Source of the DNA: Lachnospiraceae bacterium UBA7784
GTDB taxonomy: Bacteria > Bacillota > Clostridia > Lachnospirales > Lachnospiraceae
Assembly: GCA_002480925.1 (NCBI GenBank)
Contig: DLDA01000019.1
Location: 1 to 47,660 of the forward strand
Direction of reading: 5' to 3'
DNA: 47,660 nt
The notes under the pieces are model-generated. The model was not told where the DNA came from, did not search any database, and saw only the letters and a program-made list of their open reading frames with translations. Each line of letters begins with the position of its first letter. Position 1 is the first letter of the stretch. Shown here in pieces: positions 39,578-47,660 of the stretch. The translations under genes were made by a program, and so were the position numbers.

Positions 39578-39635
39578 CAGGGGATAGGGTATAGGGATTA
39601 GGGAATAGTCCCTAACCCCTGGCCCCTGATCCCTG
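39578..39635 (+). repeat. G-rich heptad hairpin, copy B, between SD and start codon of jetD
   Basis: Two 27-nt arms (39578-39604 and 39609-39635) pair in register around the loop ATAG, with GGG/CCC blocks and a few mismatches. The 5' arm has G-runs at 39580-39583, 39587-39589, 39594-39596 and 39601-39603 spaced about 7 nt, and the 3' arm has matching C-runs. Both strands fit a canonical four-run quadruplex pattern. AGGAGGA (39568-39574) lies 4 nt before it and the jetD ATG 7 nt after it. It has no T-run, so it is not an ordinary terminator. Confidence 0.85.
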
Positions 39636-39642
39636 AAAATAT

Positions 39643-40647
39643 ATGAAAAAGATCACACTTGAAGATATACTCAAATCCCGTCGCGGTGAATCATATCAGG
39701 ATCAGTACGACTATATTATGAATCTGATAAATGATGGAAGGATAAGCCCGGTAAAGAGTGCTTCTACAAATGGCAAGAATCCGCCTCTTCCGCTCCGCTA
39801 CTGGATCATCGAGGATGAGGCTGATCGGAGTGCATACATCAGCGAGCTTAAGTATGGTCTTAACTACAGGATATCTCCCGACTATTATCTCCATCATCTG
39901 AGCCTTTATGAAAAGGACAGGAAATATGTGATCTCGCTTAGTGAGTATCTTGATAAGAATCAGGATGCCCTGAGGATACCTGTCTCAGAAAATGAGAGGA
40001 GCTTTGATATCTGGCATCTGGAGAAATTTTTTCAGAAGTCATCAGGCTTTCGTATACTGAAGAACTGCGGGCTTGGACCGGAGGATATGAACTTTTATAC
40101 GACACAGGAGCCACTGGCTTACTATTCAGCGAGTAGAAAGCCGGGCTCCGTTTTTTTGTTTATAGAAAACAAGGATACCTTTTTCTCAATCCGCCGCATC
40201 CTTATAGAAAAGGACGGACCGTATTCTATATTAGGGACTACAATCTCAACGGTCATATACGGTTCAGGTAAGGGCATCTGGAAATCAATAGAGGATTTCG
40301 AAAGCTGTGTTGAGGAATATATGACCGATCAGAGGAATACCTATCTCTATTTCGGTGATATAGATTACGAGGGGATAGGTATCTATGATAATCTGAGGGA
40401 GATATTTACATCATCAGGCAGAAGTCTGACACCATTTGATATGGCCTACAGGAGAATGGTAGAAAAGGCAGAGGCAGCCGGGCTGGATCAGATGCCATTT
40501 ACCAGGGAAAAGCAGAACAGAAATATAGATACAGAGTTTTTCAGGCACTTTGATAGTGATACAGCAGGAACTATAAGGAGTCTGCTGGAGGATGACAGAT
40601 ATATACCTCAGGAGATCCTTAATGTGACGGACTTTCTTGACAGATAA
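39643..40647 (+). CDS. jetD: Wadjet system nuclease subunit JetD (Toprim)
   Basis: 334 residues. In Wadjet systems JetD is the Toprim-type nuclease that cuts plasmid DNA once the SMC complex has extruded it. The C-terminal half has the expected acidic site: E175 in VFLFIENKDTFF, then YGSGKG (206-211), then D239 and D241 in YLYFGDIDYEGIGIYDNL. The N-terminal 150 residues would correspond to the DUF3322-like DNA-binding arm domain. No Shine-Dalgarno sequence lies next to the ATG. A perfect one is 68 nt upstream, separated by hairpin copy B. JetD first in the operon differs from the type I order jetABCD. Confidence 0.86.
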   Translation: MKKITLEDILKSRRGESYQDQYDYIMNLINDGRISPVKSASTNGKNPPLPLRYWIIEDEADRSAYISELKYGLNYRISPDYYLHHLSLYEKDRKYVISLSEYLDKNQDALRIPVSENERSFDIWHLEKFFQKSSGFRILKNCGLGPEDMNFYTTQEPLAYYSASRKPGSVFLFIENKDTFFSIRRILIEKDGPYSILGTTISTVIYGSGKGIWKSIEDFESCVEEYMTDQRNTYLYFGDIDYEGIGIYDNLREIFTSSGRSLTPFDMAYRRMVEKAEAAGLDQMPFTREKQNRNIDTEFFRHFDSDTAGTIRSLLEDDRYIPQEILNVTDFLDR

Positions 40648-40652
40648 TAAAA

Positions 40653-42314
40653 ATGCAGTATGAATTTTTGAACCAGTTCACCCGCCGTATGAAGCATGTT
40701 GGCAGATATGCCGTGCTGATGCGGATGACTATGAACAGGCAGACCCTAAGACAGTACGGATTTGAGACCTATGACGAGCAGATGAATCTGCTTTTTGCTG
40801 TTCTTTTATATATCATGGAGCAGTCACTTAAGGATGAAAGCTGTACGGTTGATGATATAGGAGCCTATATAGACGATCTGAACTCATCATATTTCAGGAA
40901 AGCAATGGGATATGAGGACAGCAGGGCCATGGCGGATTTCATTATCAATGTGATACTATCTAATGATGGAGTCGCTATGTCCTTCAAGGGCTATGATTTC
41001 GACAGGAAGGACTATCAGGATATCCCCATAGCCTATGTGAACAACCGTGTAATCTATACGGATGGAGGGATAAAGAGAACCTCCTACCAGTTGACGGATG
41101 ATGGCTATGATCTGGTCCTTTCCACTCTGGAGATCGAGGACAATCTGAAGCTACCTGTCCATGAGATGATATTTGAGCTTCATCTGAAGAAGCAGAGCTA
41201 TGACAAGGCTGTTACAGATATCAGAAATGTATTTCAGATGCTGCAGATCCAGTATAGAAAGATACAGGACGCAATGATCCGGATCAGGAGGAATGCCCTG
41301 AGCTATTCGGTGGAAGAGTACCGGGGTATAATGAATGAGAATCTCGATACCTTAAGCGATACAAAGGAGAAGTTCCTTTCATACAGAAGGATGATCCATG
41401 ACAAGACCAGAGAGATAGAGGAGAAGGATATAGACTACAGTGATCTTTCCTCTGAGAACAGGAAGAATCTCGAGAATCTCTCACTGATAGATGATTATCT
41501 GGGCAGGGCGCTTGAGGAGCAGCAGAAGATATTCGGTTCCCATCTGGATCTTAAATCCCTTTATACGAAGGAGCTTGAGCAGCTGTCACAGATGTCGGCA
41601 GTCAGGAGATTTTCCTATACAGCCGATTTCTATGACAGGATACTTAAGGATCCATCATGTCTTGACCGTGTGGATCTTTTCCTCAGACCACTTTTTTCCA
41701 GACCAGCAGGCAAGATCTATGATCCGTCAAGAGCACTTGCAGTACAGAGGACTCTTAAGGAAAGAGAGGCCTTGGAGGATGAAAAGCTTCTCATTGATGA
41801 TACTCCTTATGATGAAGGAGGAATGGAGCAGATAAGAAGGAAGCTGTCTCTTTATGACGAGAGCGTTGCTGCCATACTTACAGAGGCAATGAATGGCAGA
41901 GAGGAAAAGACCGACAGAGGCCAGGCATCCTGTATCACATTAAAGGATCTGGAGGAAAAATGCAGGGATGATCAGGAACTTAAGCACAGGCTTATACCTG
42001 ATACATATAAGTTCAAGGAGATAATGGTCGAGCTTTTAAACAGCAGGGAAATGGATATAGGTCTTCTTTTAAAGGAGAGAAGGGAAAATATACAGGAGGA
42101 GGCAAGGGTCTTTTCCCTGTCCTCATCTATACTTGATTTTGTAGAGAAAATTACTGACAGAAGTATATATCTGATAGAGGCCATGAAGATAGATGATGGC
42201 AGCAGGGCTGTCTTTACCGGGATAGCAGACGATGATTCCGGTGAGGTAATAAGAGATATCTGCTGCTCTAATGTGCTGATACGTGTAAGATGGGAGGATA
42301 AGGATGCCGTTTGA
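40653..42314 (+). CDS. jetA: Wadjet kleisin-like subunit JetA (MukF-like)
   Basis: 553 residues. Expected to bridge the SMC heads of JetC. The N-terminal region is winged-helix-like (TMNRQTLRQYGFETYDEQMN); the middle is coiled coil (200-330), and the C-terminal 90 residues form a second globular domain. It resembles the JetA-like family (DUF5716) that I recall from clostridial Wadjet loci; this comes from memory and position. It starts 5 nt after jetD with no clear ribosome site, so it probably relies on coupled translation. Confidence 0.8.
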   Translation: MQYEFLNQFTRRMKHVGRYAVLMRMTMNRQTLRQYGFETYDEQMNLLFAVLLYIMEQSLKDESCTVDDIGAYIDDLNSSYFRKAMGYEDSRAMADFIINVILSNDGVAMSFKGYDFDRKDYQDIPIAYVNNRVIYTDGGIKRTSYQLTDDGYDLVLSTLEIEDNLKLPVHEMIFELHLKKQSYDKAVTDIRNVFQMLQIQYRKIQDAMIRIRRNALSYSVEEYRGIMNENLDTLSDTKEKFLSYRRMIHDKTREIEEKDIDYSDLSSENRKNLENLSLIDDYLGRALEEQQKIFGSHLDLKSLYTKELEQLSQMSAVRRFSYTADFYDRILKDPSCLDRVDLFLRPLFSRPAGKIYDPSRALAVQRTLKEREALEDEKLLIDDTPYDEGGMEQIRRKLSLYDESVAAILTEAMNGREEKTDRGQASCITLKDLEEKCRDDQELKHRLIPDTYKFKEIMVELLNSREMDIGLLLKERRENIQEEARVFSLSSSILDFVEKITDRSIYLIEAMKIDDGSRAVFTGIADDDSGEVIRDICCSNVLIRVRWEDKDAV

Positions 42315-43059
42315 GATCGAAGAGATAAGGAAGAGTCAGGAAATCTTCGCAGCCCTGCTCGAGAACCATCAGGTGTCTGAGGAAAAGGACGCAGAGCTTT
42401 TTGATGCCTATACGACAAGTGATCCTGTCCAGAGGCTTACCAAGTCTCAGGGAGATGCGCTGGATTCTGATGTGGAACAGTATGGAGATACTATCTATCT
42501 GATACCAAGAGAGGATAATTATTTCCTTGGCTATTCCAAGGCCCAGCTGAAGGCAGAGCTGTGCCGGTCCAATGCTACTGACAAGGACTACTATCTGAGT
42601 CAGTTCGTGATCCTTACTTTACTTAGTATGTTTTATGACGGAGTCGGAGTGAGTGCCCATACCAGAGACTTCATAAGGGCAGGGGAGCTGCAGAATACTA
42701 TCTCGGAAAGGCTTTCTGAGGCAATGAGCAGATATGATGAGGACAGCCAGCAGGAGACAGGGATAGCATTTACAAATATTTCGGAGGCATATGAGCAGCT
42801 GAAGTCTGATGAAAAGGGATCAAGAGCCAGGACCACTAAGGAGGGCTTTCTCTATTATATTCTGAGATTCCTTGAGAGACAGGGACTTATAGAATATATA
42901 GAGACGGATGACATGATAAAGACCACAAAGAAGCTCGATCAGTTCATGGACTGGAACCTTCTGAACAAGAATAATTACCAGAGGGTCCTAAGGGTCTTGG
43001 GAGAGCTTGACCAGGATGGAGATATGGCTTCGGATGACGAGGAGGAAAGGGATAAATGA
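42304..43059 (+). CDS. jetB: Wadjet MukE-like subunit JetB
   Basis: 251 residues. Winged-helix accessory protein, expected to bind the JetA dimer. Consistent segments are LSQFVILTLLSMFYDGVG and LRFLERQGLIEYIE, the kind of buried helix-wing pattern seen in MukE-like proteins. It overlaps jetA by 11 nt and jetC by 4 nt (ATGA), so it is tightly coupled to both. The assignment depends largely on its place between a kleisin-like gene and an SMC gene. Confidence 0.8.
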   Translation: MPFEIEEIRKSQEIFAALLENHQVSEEKDAELFDAYTTSDPVQRLTKSQGDALDSDVEQYGDTIYLIPREDNYFLGYSKAQLKAELCRSNATDKDYYLSQFVILTLLSMFYDGVGVSAHTRDFIRAGELQNTISERLSEAMSRYDEDSQQETGIAFTNISEAYEQLKSDEKGSRARTTKEGFLYYILRFLERQGLIEYIETDDMIKTTKKLDQFMDWNLLNKNNYQRVLRVLGELDQDGDMASDDEEERDK

Positions 43060-46000
43060 GCAGGATAAACAGGGTAAGGATCATTAACTTAAAATACAAC
43101 AGGGACGCCTGTGAGATAGGTGATGAGACCTTTGATATGAATGGGGAGAATACCCTTCTTTCCTTAAGGAACGGAGGAGGAAAAACAGTTCTGGTACAGA
43201 TGATCATGGCACCATTTGTACACAGACACTACAGGGACTTAGCCGACAGGAAATTCTCATATTTTTTTAATACTTCAAAGCCTACATTTATCATGGTCGA
43301 GTGGAAGCTTGACGGCGGAGGTGGCTATGTGCTCACTGGTATGATGGTGCGTCAGAGTCAGGATGCTGATTCTGCCTATGATACAGAGATCACGAATTTC
43401 ATCACCGAGTATGATAGGGAGTCAAGGCTTGATATAGCCCATATCCCTTTTACAGAGGAGACATCAAGAGGAGTGGTCCTGAAGGGATATGTCCAGTGCA
43501 GGCAGCTTTTCGACAGCTGGAAAAAGGAAGCCGGGACTGCCTTTTTCTGCTATGACATGAACCAGAGCGCCCAGTCCAGACAGTATTTTGACAAGCTCTC
43601 CGAATACCAGATCTATTATCGTGAATGGGAGGCAATTATCCATAAGATAAATATGGAAGAGTCCGGACTTTCCAACCTCTTTTCAGACTGCAAGAATGAG
43701 GAGGGCCTTGTCGAAAAATGGCTTCTTGATACGATCGAGAAAAAGCTTAACAGAGGCTCTGACTCCATAAAGGAATTCCGTTCGCTTACAGCCAAATATG
43801 TCAGATCCTATATGGAGAACAGGTCAAAGATAAAAAGGCGTGATTCTATAGAGGTCTTCAGGCAGCAGACAGCCGGAGTAAGAGAAGAGGGCCAGCGCTA
43901 TCTGCAGGGTGAACAGGAGATGAGGGAAAGGCAGGATCAGATCGCTTTATTTCGTGACAGCCTGGAGGAGCTGCTTGAAAAAAAGCATGATGAGGAGGAA
44001 GGTCTTACAGAGGAAAGAGATGACATTTCATCCCAGATAAACCATCTGAAATATCAGAAATACTCGTTTCAGATCTACGAAAATGATGACAGGATAGAGG
44101 AAAACGAGGATAAGATAGCAGAGCTTTGCACATCATGCAAAAGACTTACCGAAAAGAGAAACGATATAGAAAAAAGCAGGCATCTGTTAAGCTGCGCCAG
44201 GGAGCAGAGAGATATAAATGCGACGGTAAAGGATCTGAGGGGCGCTTGGCAGAAGCTTTCTGCCCAGAAGGAGAAAGATAAGAACAATGAGCCTGAACGC
44301 GAGCGTATTGGCTGCCAGCTGGCCGGATACTATTCTGACCTCAAAAGTGATACGGAGGAAAGGATAGACTCTGTTCTGGGTAAGAGTGCAGGCTTTATGA
44401 AGGAGATCTCAAAGAACAGAGATAAGCTTAAGGAGGAGCAGGCAAAAAGGCAGCAGGCCTCAAAGGAGATAGGCGGACTCGATCAGCTGATAGAGCTTTT
44501 TGCCCAGAGAGAGCAGATCTTTAATAAGAAGTATAATAGAAATCTGTCTAGAAATATCCTTGGCCTCTATGAGGAGGGGACGCTTACTGAGGAGAGACTT
44601 TCCGGAGAGGAAAGTCTGACCGCCTGCGAGAGATCTAAAAAGGAGCTGCTTGGACAGAAGCTTTCTCTTGAGCAGAGGGAGGAATCTCTTGCTCATAAGA
44701 CCGAGGAGGAAAGAAAGGCTCTGACGCTCGCTGAAAGCGATCTTTCATACAGTCTCGATAAGAAAAAGGAGTTCGATGGTCAGATCGAGGAGAGAAGGGA
44801 GATCATCAGATACTTTGACATAAAGGATATGGACATACTGGATACAGAAGGTATTCTTTCGGCAGCCAGAAAAAAGCTCTCGGCAAATGAGGATATAAGA
44901 AAGAGCATGGAAATATCTCTTGCTGTAAAAAAGAGAGAGCTGAGACAACTTGGCGGAGAGGAGGCCGTGGAGCTTTCTGACGAATTCAAGACTATGCTGG
45001 AGGAAGCCGGGATAGACTATGTCTATGGTATGAGGTGGCTTTCAAAAAACGCCAACTCGGAAGATCAGAACCGGATGCTTGTCGAGAAGTTTCCTTTTCT
45101 TCCATACTCTCTTATCATAAGCAGAAGTGATATGAAACGCCTGTCTTTAATAAGTGAAAAGAGGGATACCTCTATTCCTGTACCATTTATTGTAAGAGAG
45201 GATATGAATATCAGCCCGGAGGAAGAAAGCACTGGATCAAAGGAGAATCTCTTTAGATTTGGAAACGTATGCTTCTATGTCTGCTTTAACAACGAACTCC
45301 TGAATAAGGAGCGTATGGAGGAGCTTTTGGCGGCAAAGGAGCATGAAATAAGCCATATAAGGGATTCCATAGCCTCAAGGGAGGAGGAATACAGGGTCTA
45401 CTATGACAAGTATGGCAGGATCGCAAACCAGGAAATAAGCCGGGAAGTCTGTGAAAGGCTTGATCAGAGGATAGAAGGCCTGAGGGCTGATATAGAAAAA
45501 AGAGGGCAGCTGATAGATGACTATAAAAAGGAGCAGGCCTCTGTCAGGGATGAAATTGCATCACTTGCTAAAAGGGCTGGACAGGCGGATGAGAAGATAA
45601 GGTCATTAAGAACCTTTTTAGATGATCTTTCCGATTTTACAGATCAGTATCAGTCCTATATAAGAGTTTTCGAAAAAAGAAAAAGGGTCGAGAGGTCTCT
45701 TAAGGAGACAGAGGAGGAGATAAGGAATATAAATGAGCTTAGCACAAAGCTTGAGGAGGATCTGAGAAGGGCTGATGAGGAAAAATCCCAGCTCAGGTTT
45801 AAGCTTACAGAAATAAATTCAGAGCTTTCCAAATACCAGCAGTATGAAAGGTCAAAGGAGGCTGTTACTGAGGAGATGGCTGTAGAGCTTATTGCCAGAT
45901 TTGAGGCCCTTACCTCCAAGTCAGCGGTCGAGGTAAAGGAGCTTGAGAAAACGATTGCCGAAAAGTCCGGAAGGCTTAATGAGCAGATGGCTCTTTTGAA

Positions 46001-47474
46001 CAGGAGCGCTGTAGAATATGGATTTTCAAATGAGGAATGGAAGGAAGTGGTCTATGATCAGGAGGAGATGATCCGTCTTGAAAATGAATCTGAAACACTA
46101 CTTTCTGAACTGAATGAAAAGCAGGGACAGGTAGCTTCTGCCGAGAAAAATAAGGGTAAGCTCGAGGAGAGAAGGGACTATCTCTATCGCAAGATGAGGG
46201 AAGAGACAGGAGAGGAGGAGGCTGTCCCTAAGGCACAGATCCCTGTGATAAGCTTCGATCAGGTTATTCTCGAGAAGAAGCATCTGATAAAAGAGAAGGA
46301 GGATCAGATAAAGGAAACACAGAAGAGAGCACAGGTATATGAGGAAAATCTGGCTGCTATGGCTGAGTTTTCTGATCTTAAGAGGAATGAGGACCAGGAG
46401 CTAATAAATGAACTGTCGGAGGAGAGCTCGGATCAGATAGTGAATCGTCAGGGAGAGCTGAAGCGTGGCTACCATAGGATAAAGGAGCGCCTGCAAAGGT
46501 TCAGGGAGGAAATCGGCAGACAGATAACTGCTGTTATGCGTACAGAGGAACTATCAGATGATTTTTTCCAGAAGCCGCTTGCTACGCTTATGTCCCTTAC
46601 CGATTCGGCGGAAAGGCTTCTGGAGCAGCTGGATATAATCACTTCCTCATTTGATCAGCTGATAGAAAAGCTGCTTGTAGATATCTCTCTGGTTGAAAAG
46701 GAGGAAAATGAGCTGGTTGATATGCTTTCTGACTATCTGGCAGCTGTAAACAGCGATCTGGGCAAGATAGATGATAATTCGACGATCACTGTAAGGAACC
46801 GTCCTGTAAAGATGCTTCAGATCAAGACTCCAGACTGGGAGGCAAATGAGGCTGTCTATATCACCAGACTTAAGGATTATGTAAGGGATGTGACAGAGCA
46901 TTGCGTCCTTCTTCTGTCAGAGAATAAGAATATAGAGGAGTATCTGGGTGTAAAGCTTACGACCAAGGCCTTATATGATGCTGTAGCAGGGATAAGCAAT
47001 GTTACTATCCATCTCTACAAGATCGAGGCCTTAAGGGAATATCCTATCACCTGGTCTGAAGTCGCTAGGAACTCAGGAGGCGAGGGTTTCCTGTCCGCCT
47101 TTGTGATACTGACGAGTCTTCTATACTATCTGCGCAGGAATGACAGTGACATTTTTGCGGACAGGAAAGAGAGCAAGGTGATAATAATGGACAATCCTTT
47201 TGCCCAGACCAATGCCTCACATCTTCTCGTGCCACTTATGGATTTTGCCTCAAAAACCAATACCCAGCTTATCTGCCTTAGCGGCCTGGGCGGTGAATCG
47301 ATCTATAACAGATTTGACAATATCTATGTCCTGAATCTGTATCCATCGAGCCTCAGAAATGGTCTTGCCTACCTGAAGGCCGAGCATCAGAGAGGCAGTG
47401 CATCCGAGAGTATGATGGTCTCGAATGTGAGGGTAAAAGACCAGGGGGAGTTCGAGCAGATGAGTCTGTTCTAA
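43056..47474 (+). CDS. jetC: Wadjet SMC-like ATPase JetC (MukB-like)
   Basis: 1472 residues. SMC motor that extrudes DNA loops. The N-terminal head has Walker A NGGGKT (39-44) in LSLRNGGGKTVLVQMI. Two long coiled-coil arms (about 270-600 and 760-1200) flank a central hinge-like region (about 600-760). The C-terminal head has the ABC signature NSGGEGF (1339-1345) and Walker B KVIIMDNPFAQT, with D1379 followed by N1380 where most SMC proteins have Glu. The stop codon TAA is the outer edge of repeat copy C. Its length suits type II/III-like Wadjet motors more than housekeeping Smc, which lacks jetABD neighbours. Confidence 0.88.
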   Translation: MSRINRVRIINLKYNRDACEIGDETFDMNGENTLLSLRNGGGKTVLVQMIMAPFVHRHYRDLADRKFSYFFNTSKPTFIMVEWKLDGGGGYVLTGMMVRQSQDADSAYDTEITNFITEYDRESRLDIAHIPFTEETSRGVVLKGYVQCRQLFDSWKKEAGTAFFCYDMNQSAQSRQYFDKLSEYQIYYREWEAIIHKINMEESGLSNLFSDCKNEEGLVEKWLLDTIEKKLNRGSDSIKEFRSLTAKYVRSYMENRSKIKRRDSIEVFRQQTAGVREEGQRYLQGEQEMRERQDQIALFRDSLEELLEKKHDEEEGLTEERDDISSQINHLKYQKYSFQIYENDDRIEENEDKIAELCTSCKRLTEKRNDIEKSRHLLSCAREQRDINATVKDLRGAWQKLSAQKEKDKNNEPERERIGCQLAGYYSDLKSDTEERIDSVLGKSAGFMKEISKNRDKLKEEQAKRQQASKEIGGLDQLIELFAQREQIFNKKYNRNLSRNILGLYEEGTLTEERLSGEESLTACERSKKELLGQKLSLEQREESLAHKTEEERKALTLAESDLSYSLDKKKEFDGQIEERREIIRYFDIKDMDILDTEGILSAARKKLSANEDIRKSMEISLAVKKRELRQLGGEEAVELSDEFKTMLEEAGIDYVYGMRWLSKNANSEDQNRMLVEKFPFLPYSLIISRSDMKRLSLISEKRDTSIPVPFIVREDMNISPEEESTGSKENLFRFGNVCFYVCFNNELLNKERMEELLAAKEHEISHIRDSIASREEEYRVYYDKYGRIANQEISREVCERLDQRIEGLRADIEKRGQLIDDYKKEQASVRDEIASLAKRAGQADEKIRSLRTFLDDLSDFTDQYQSYIRVFEKRKRVERSLKETEEEIRNINELSTKLEEDLRRADEEKSQLRFKLTEINSELSKYQQYERSKEAVTEEMAVELIARFEALTSKSAVEVKELEKTIAEKSGRLNEQMALLNRSAVEYGFSNEEWKEVVYDQEEMIRLENESETLLSELNEKQGQVASAEKNKGKLEERRDYLYRKMREETGEEEAVPKAQIPVISFDQVILEKKHLIKEKEDQIKETQKRAQVYEENLAAMAEFSDLKRNEDQELINELSEESSDQIVNRQGELKRGYHRIKERLQRFREEIGRQITAVMRTEELSDDFFQKPLATLMSLTDSAERLLEQLDIITSSFDQLIEKLLVDISLVEKEENELVDMLSDYLAAVNSDLGKIDDNSTITVRNRPVKMLQIKTPDWEANEAVYITRLKDYVRDVTEHCVLLLSENKNIEEYLGVKLTTKALYDAVAGISNVTIHLYKIEALREYPITWSEVARNSGGEGFLSAFVILTSLLYYLRRNDSDIFADRKESKVIIMDNPFAQTNASHLLVPLMDFASKTNTQLICLSGLGGESIYNRFDNIYVLNLYPSSLRNGLAYLKAEHQRGSASESMMVSNVRVKDQGEFEQMSLF

Positions 47475-47555
47475 GGGGTTAGGGGTTAGGAATCAGGGGA
47501 CAGGGGTGGAAATCCCTAACCCCTGGGCTCTAGCCCCTAGCCCCTAATCCCTAGG
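47471..47555 (+). repeat. G-rich heptad hairpin, copy C, after jetC
   Basis: Arms 47471-47509 and 47517-47555 pair symmetrically in a single register about position 47513, with two perfect heptad blocks (GGGGTTA with the TAACCCC side) and scattered mismatches. G-runs at 47475-47478, 47482-47485, 47496-47499 and 47503-47506. C-runs at 47520-47523, 47534-47537, 47541-47544 and 47549-47551. The C side continues to 47560. It begins at the jetC stop codon and ends 7 nt before the stop of the convergent minus-strand gene. Confidence 0.85.
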
Positions 47556-47561
47556 CCCTAT

Positions 47562-47660
47562 TTACCTGGCCGTTCCAGTGGTCTTCACCTCATATGAGGA
47601 GCATTCGCCGACTAAGTGGCTGATCAGATTATTTGTATAGGTCCTGCCGGTAGAGGTATA
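47562..47660 (-). CDS. C-terminal end of a convergent gene (partial)
   Basis: A minus-strand frame is open from the right edge of the window to a TAA at 47562-47564, giving 32 residues ending in SSYEVKTTGTAR. It is too short to identify. Support is that the frame is open to the edge, while the corresponding plus-strand frame stops, and that hairpin copy C lies exactly between its stop and the jetC stop. The start and function are outside the window. Confidence 0.4.
   Translation of the reverse strand, partial: YTSTGRTYTNNLISHLVGECSSYEVKTTGTAR

Noticed and set aside
39643..47474. Housekeeping MukBEF condensin
   Set aside because: The fourth gene has a JetD-like Toprim site, which MukBEF lacks, and Clostridia normally use Smc-ScpAB for chromosome condensation.

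Overview
The window looks like a chromosomal segment from an anaerobic Clostridia, most likely Lachnospiraceae or a close relative. This rests on the gene content (a large 2-hydroxyacyl-CoA-dehydratase-activase-like protein, a V-type ATPase with an E. hirae-like gene order, a bacterial GlnRS, clostridial DUF2225, CarD and YitT proteins), strong AAGGAGG-type ribosome binding sites, sigma-A promoters close to TTGACA/TATAAT, and AGA/AGG-rich codon use. The genus cannot be named from the sequence alone. No tRNA, rRNA, CRISPR array, transposase or phage gene was found.

Layout. 15-1501: two minus-strand genes, a small zinc-ribbon membrane protein and a YitT transporter-like protein. 1726-6080: a divergent single-gene unit encoding a 1416-residue acyl-CoA dehydratase activase-like protein. 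6118-14720: a colinear row of acyltransferase, inactive rhomboid-like protein with zinc ribbon, glnS, DUF2225 protein, asd, topoisomerase III and a metallo-beta-lactamase-fold protein whose metal site is degraded. 14713-19563: alaS plus a 700-residue unknown protein with a cyclic-nucleotide-binding-like domain, from a promoter too close to alaS for a T-box. 19571-20463: rpsU, which is only 58 codons, and a Nudix hydrolase. 20486-26850: gltB-gltD glutamate synthase behind a leader containing an intrinsic terminator. 26867-35703: a complete V-type ATPase operon (ntpF-I-K-E-C-G-A-B-D) whose c-ring residues match the sodium-binding set of Enterococcus hirae. 35833-36695: CarD regulator and a small partner on the minus strand. 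36843-38011: a membrane-anchored amidase and a PAP2 phosphatase. 38034-39568: guaB.

The right end (39643-47474) holds a four-gene Wadjet-type anti-plasmid/anti-phage SMC system in the order jetD-jetA-jetB-jetC, followed by the tail of a convergent gene that leaves the window.

The least ordinary structure is a family of three intergenic repeats built from heptads with G-runs on the 5' side and C-runs on the 3' side. Two fold into long in-register imperfect hairpins and sit exactly at the two edges of the Wadjet operon. The third is inside the ATPase operon and supplies the last codons and stop of ntpB. The copy before jetD lies between a perfect Shine-Dalgarno sequence and the jetD start codon, so its folding could control translation of the nuclease subunit.
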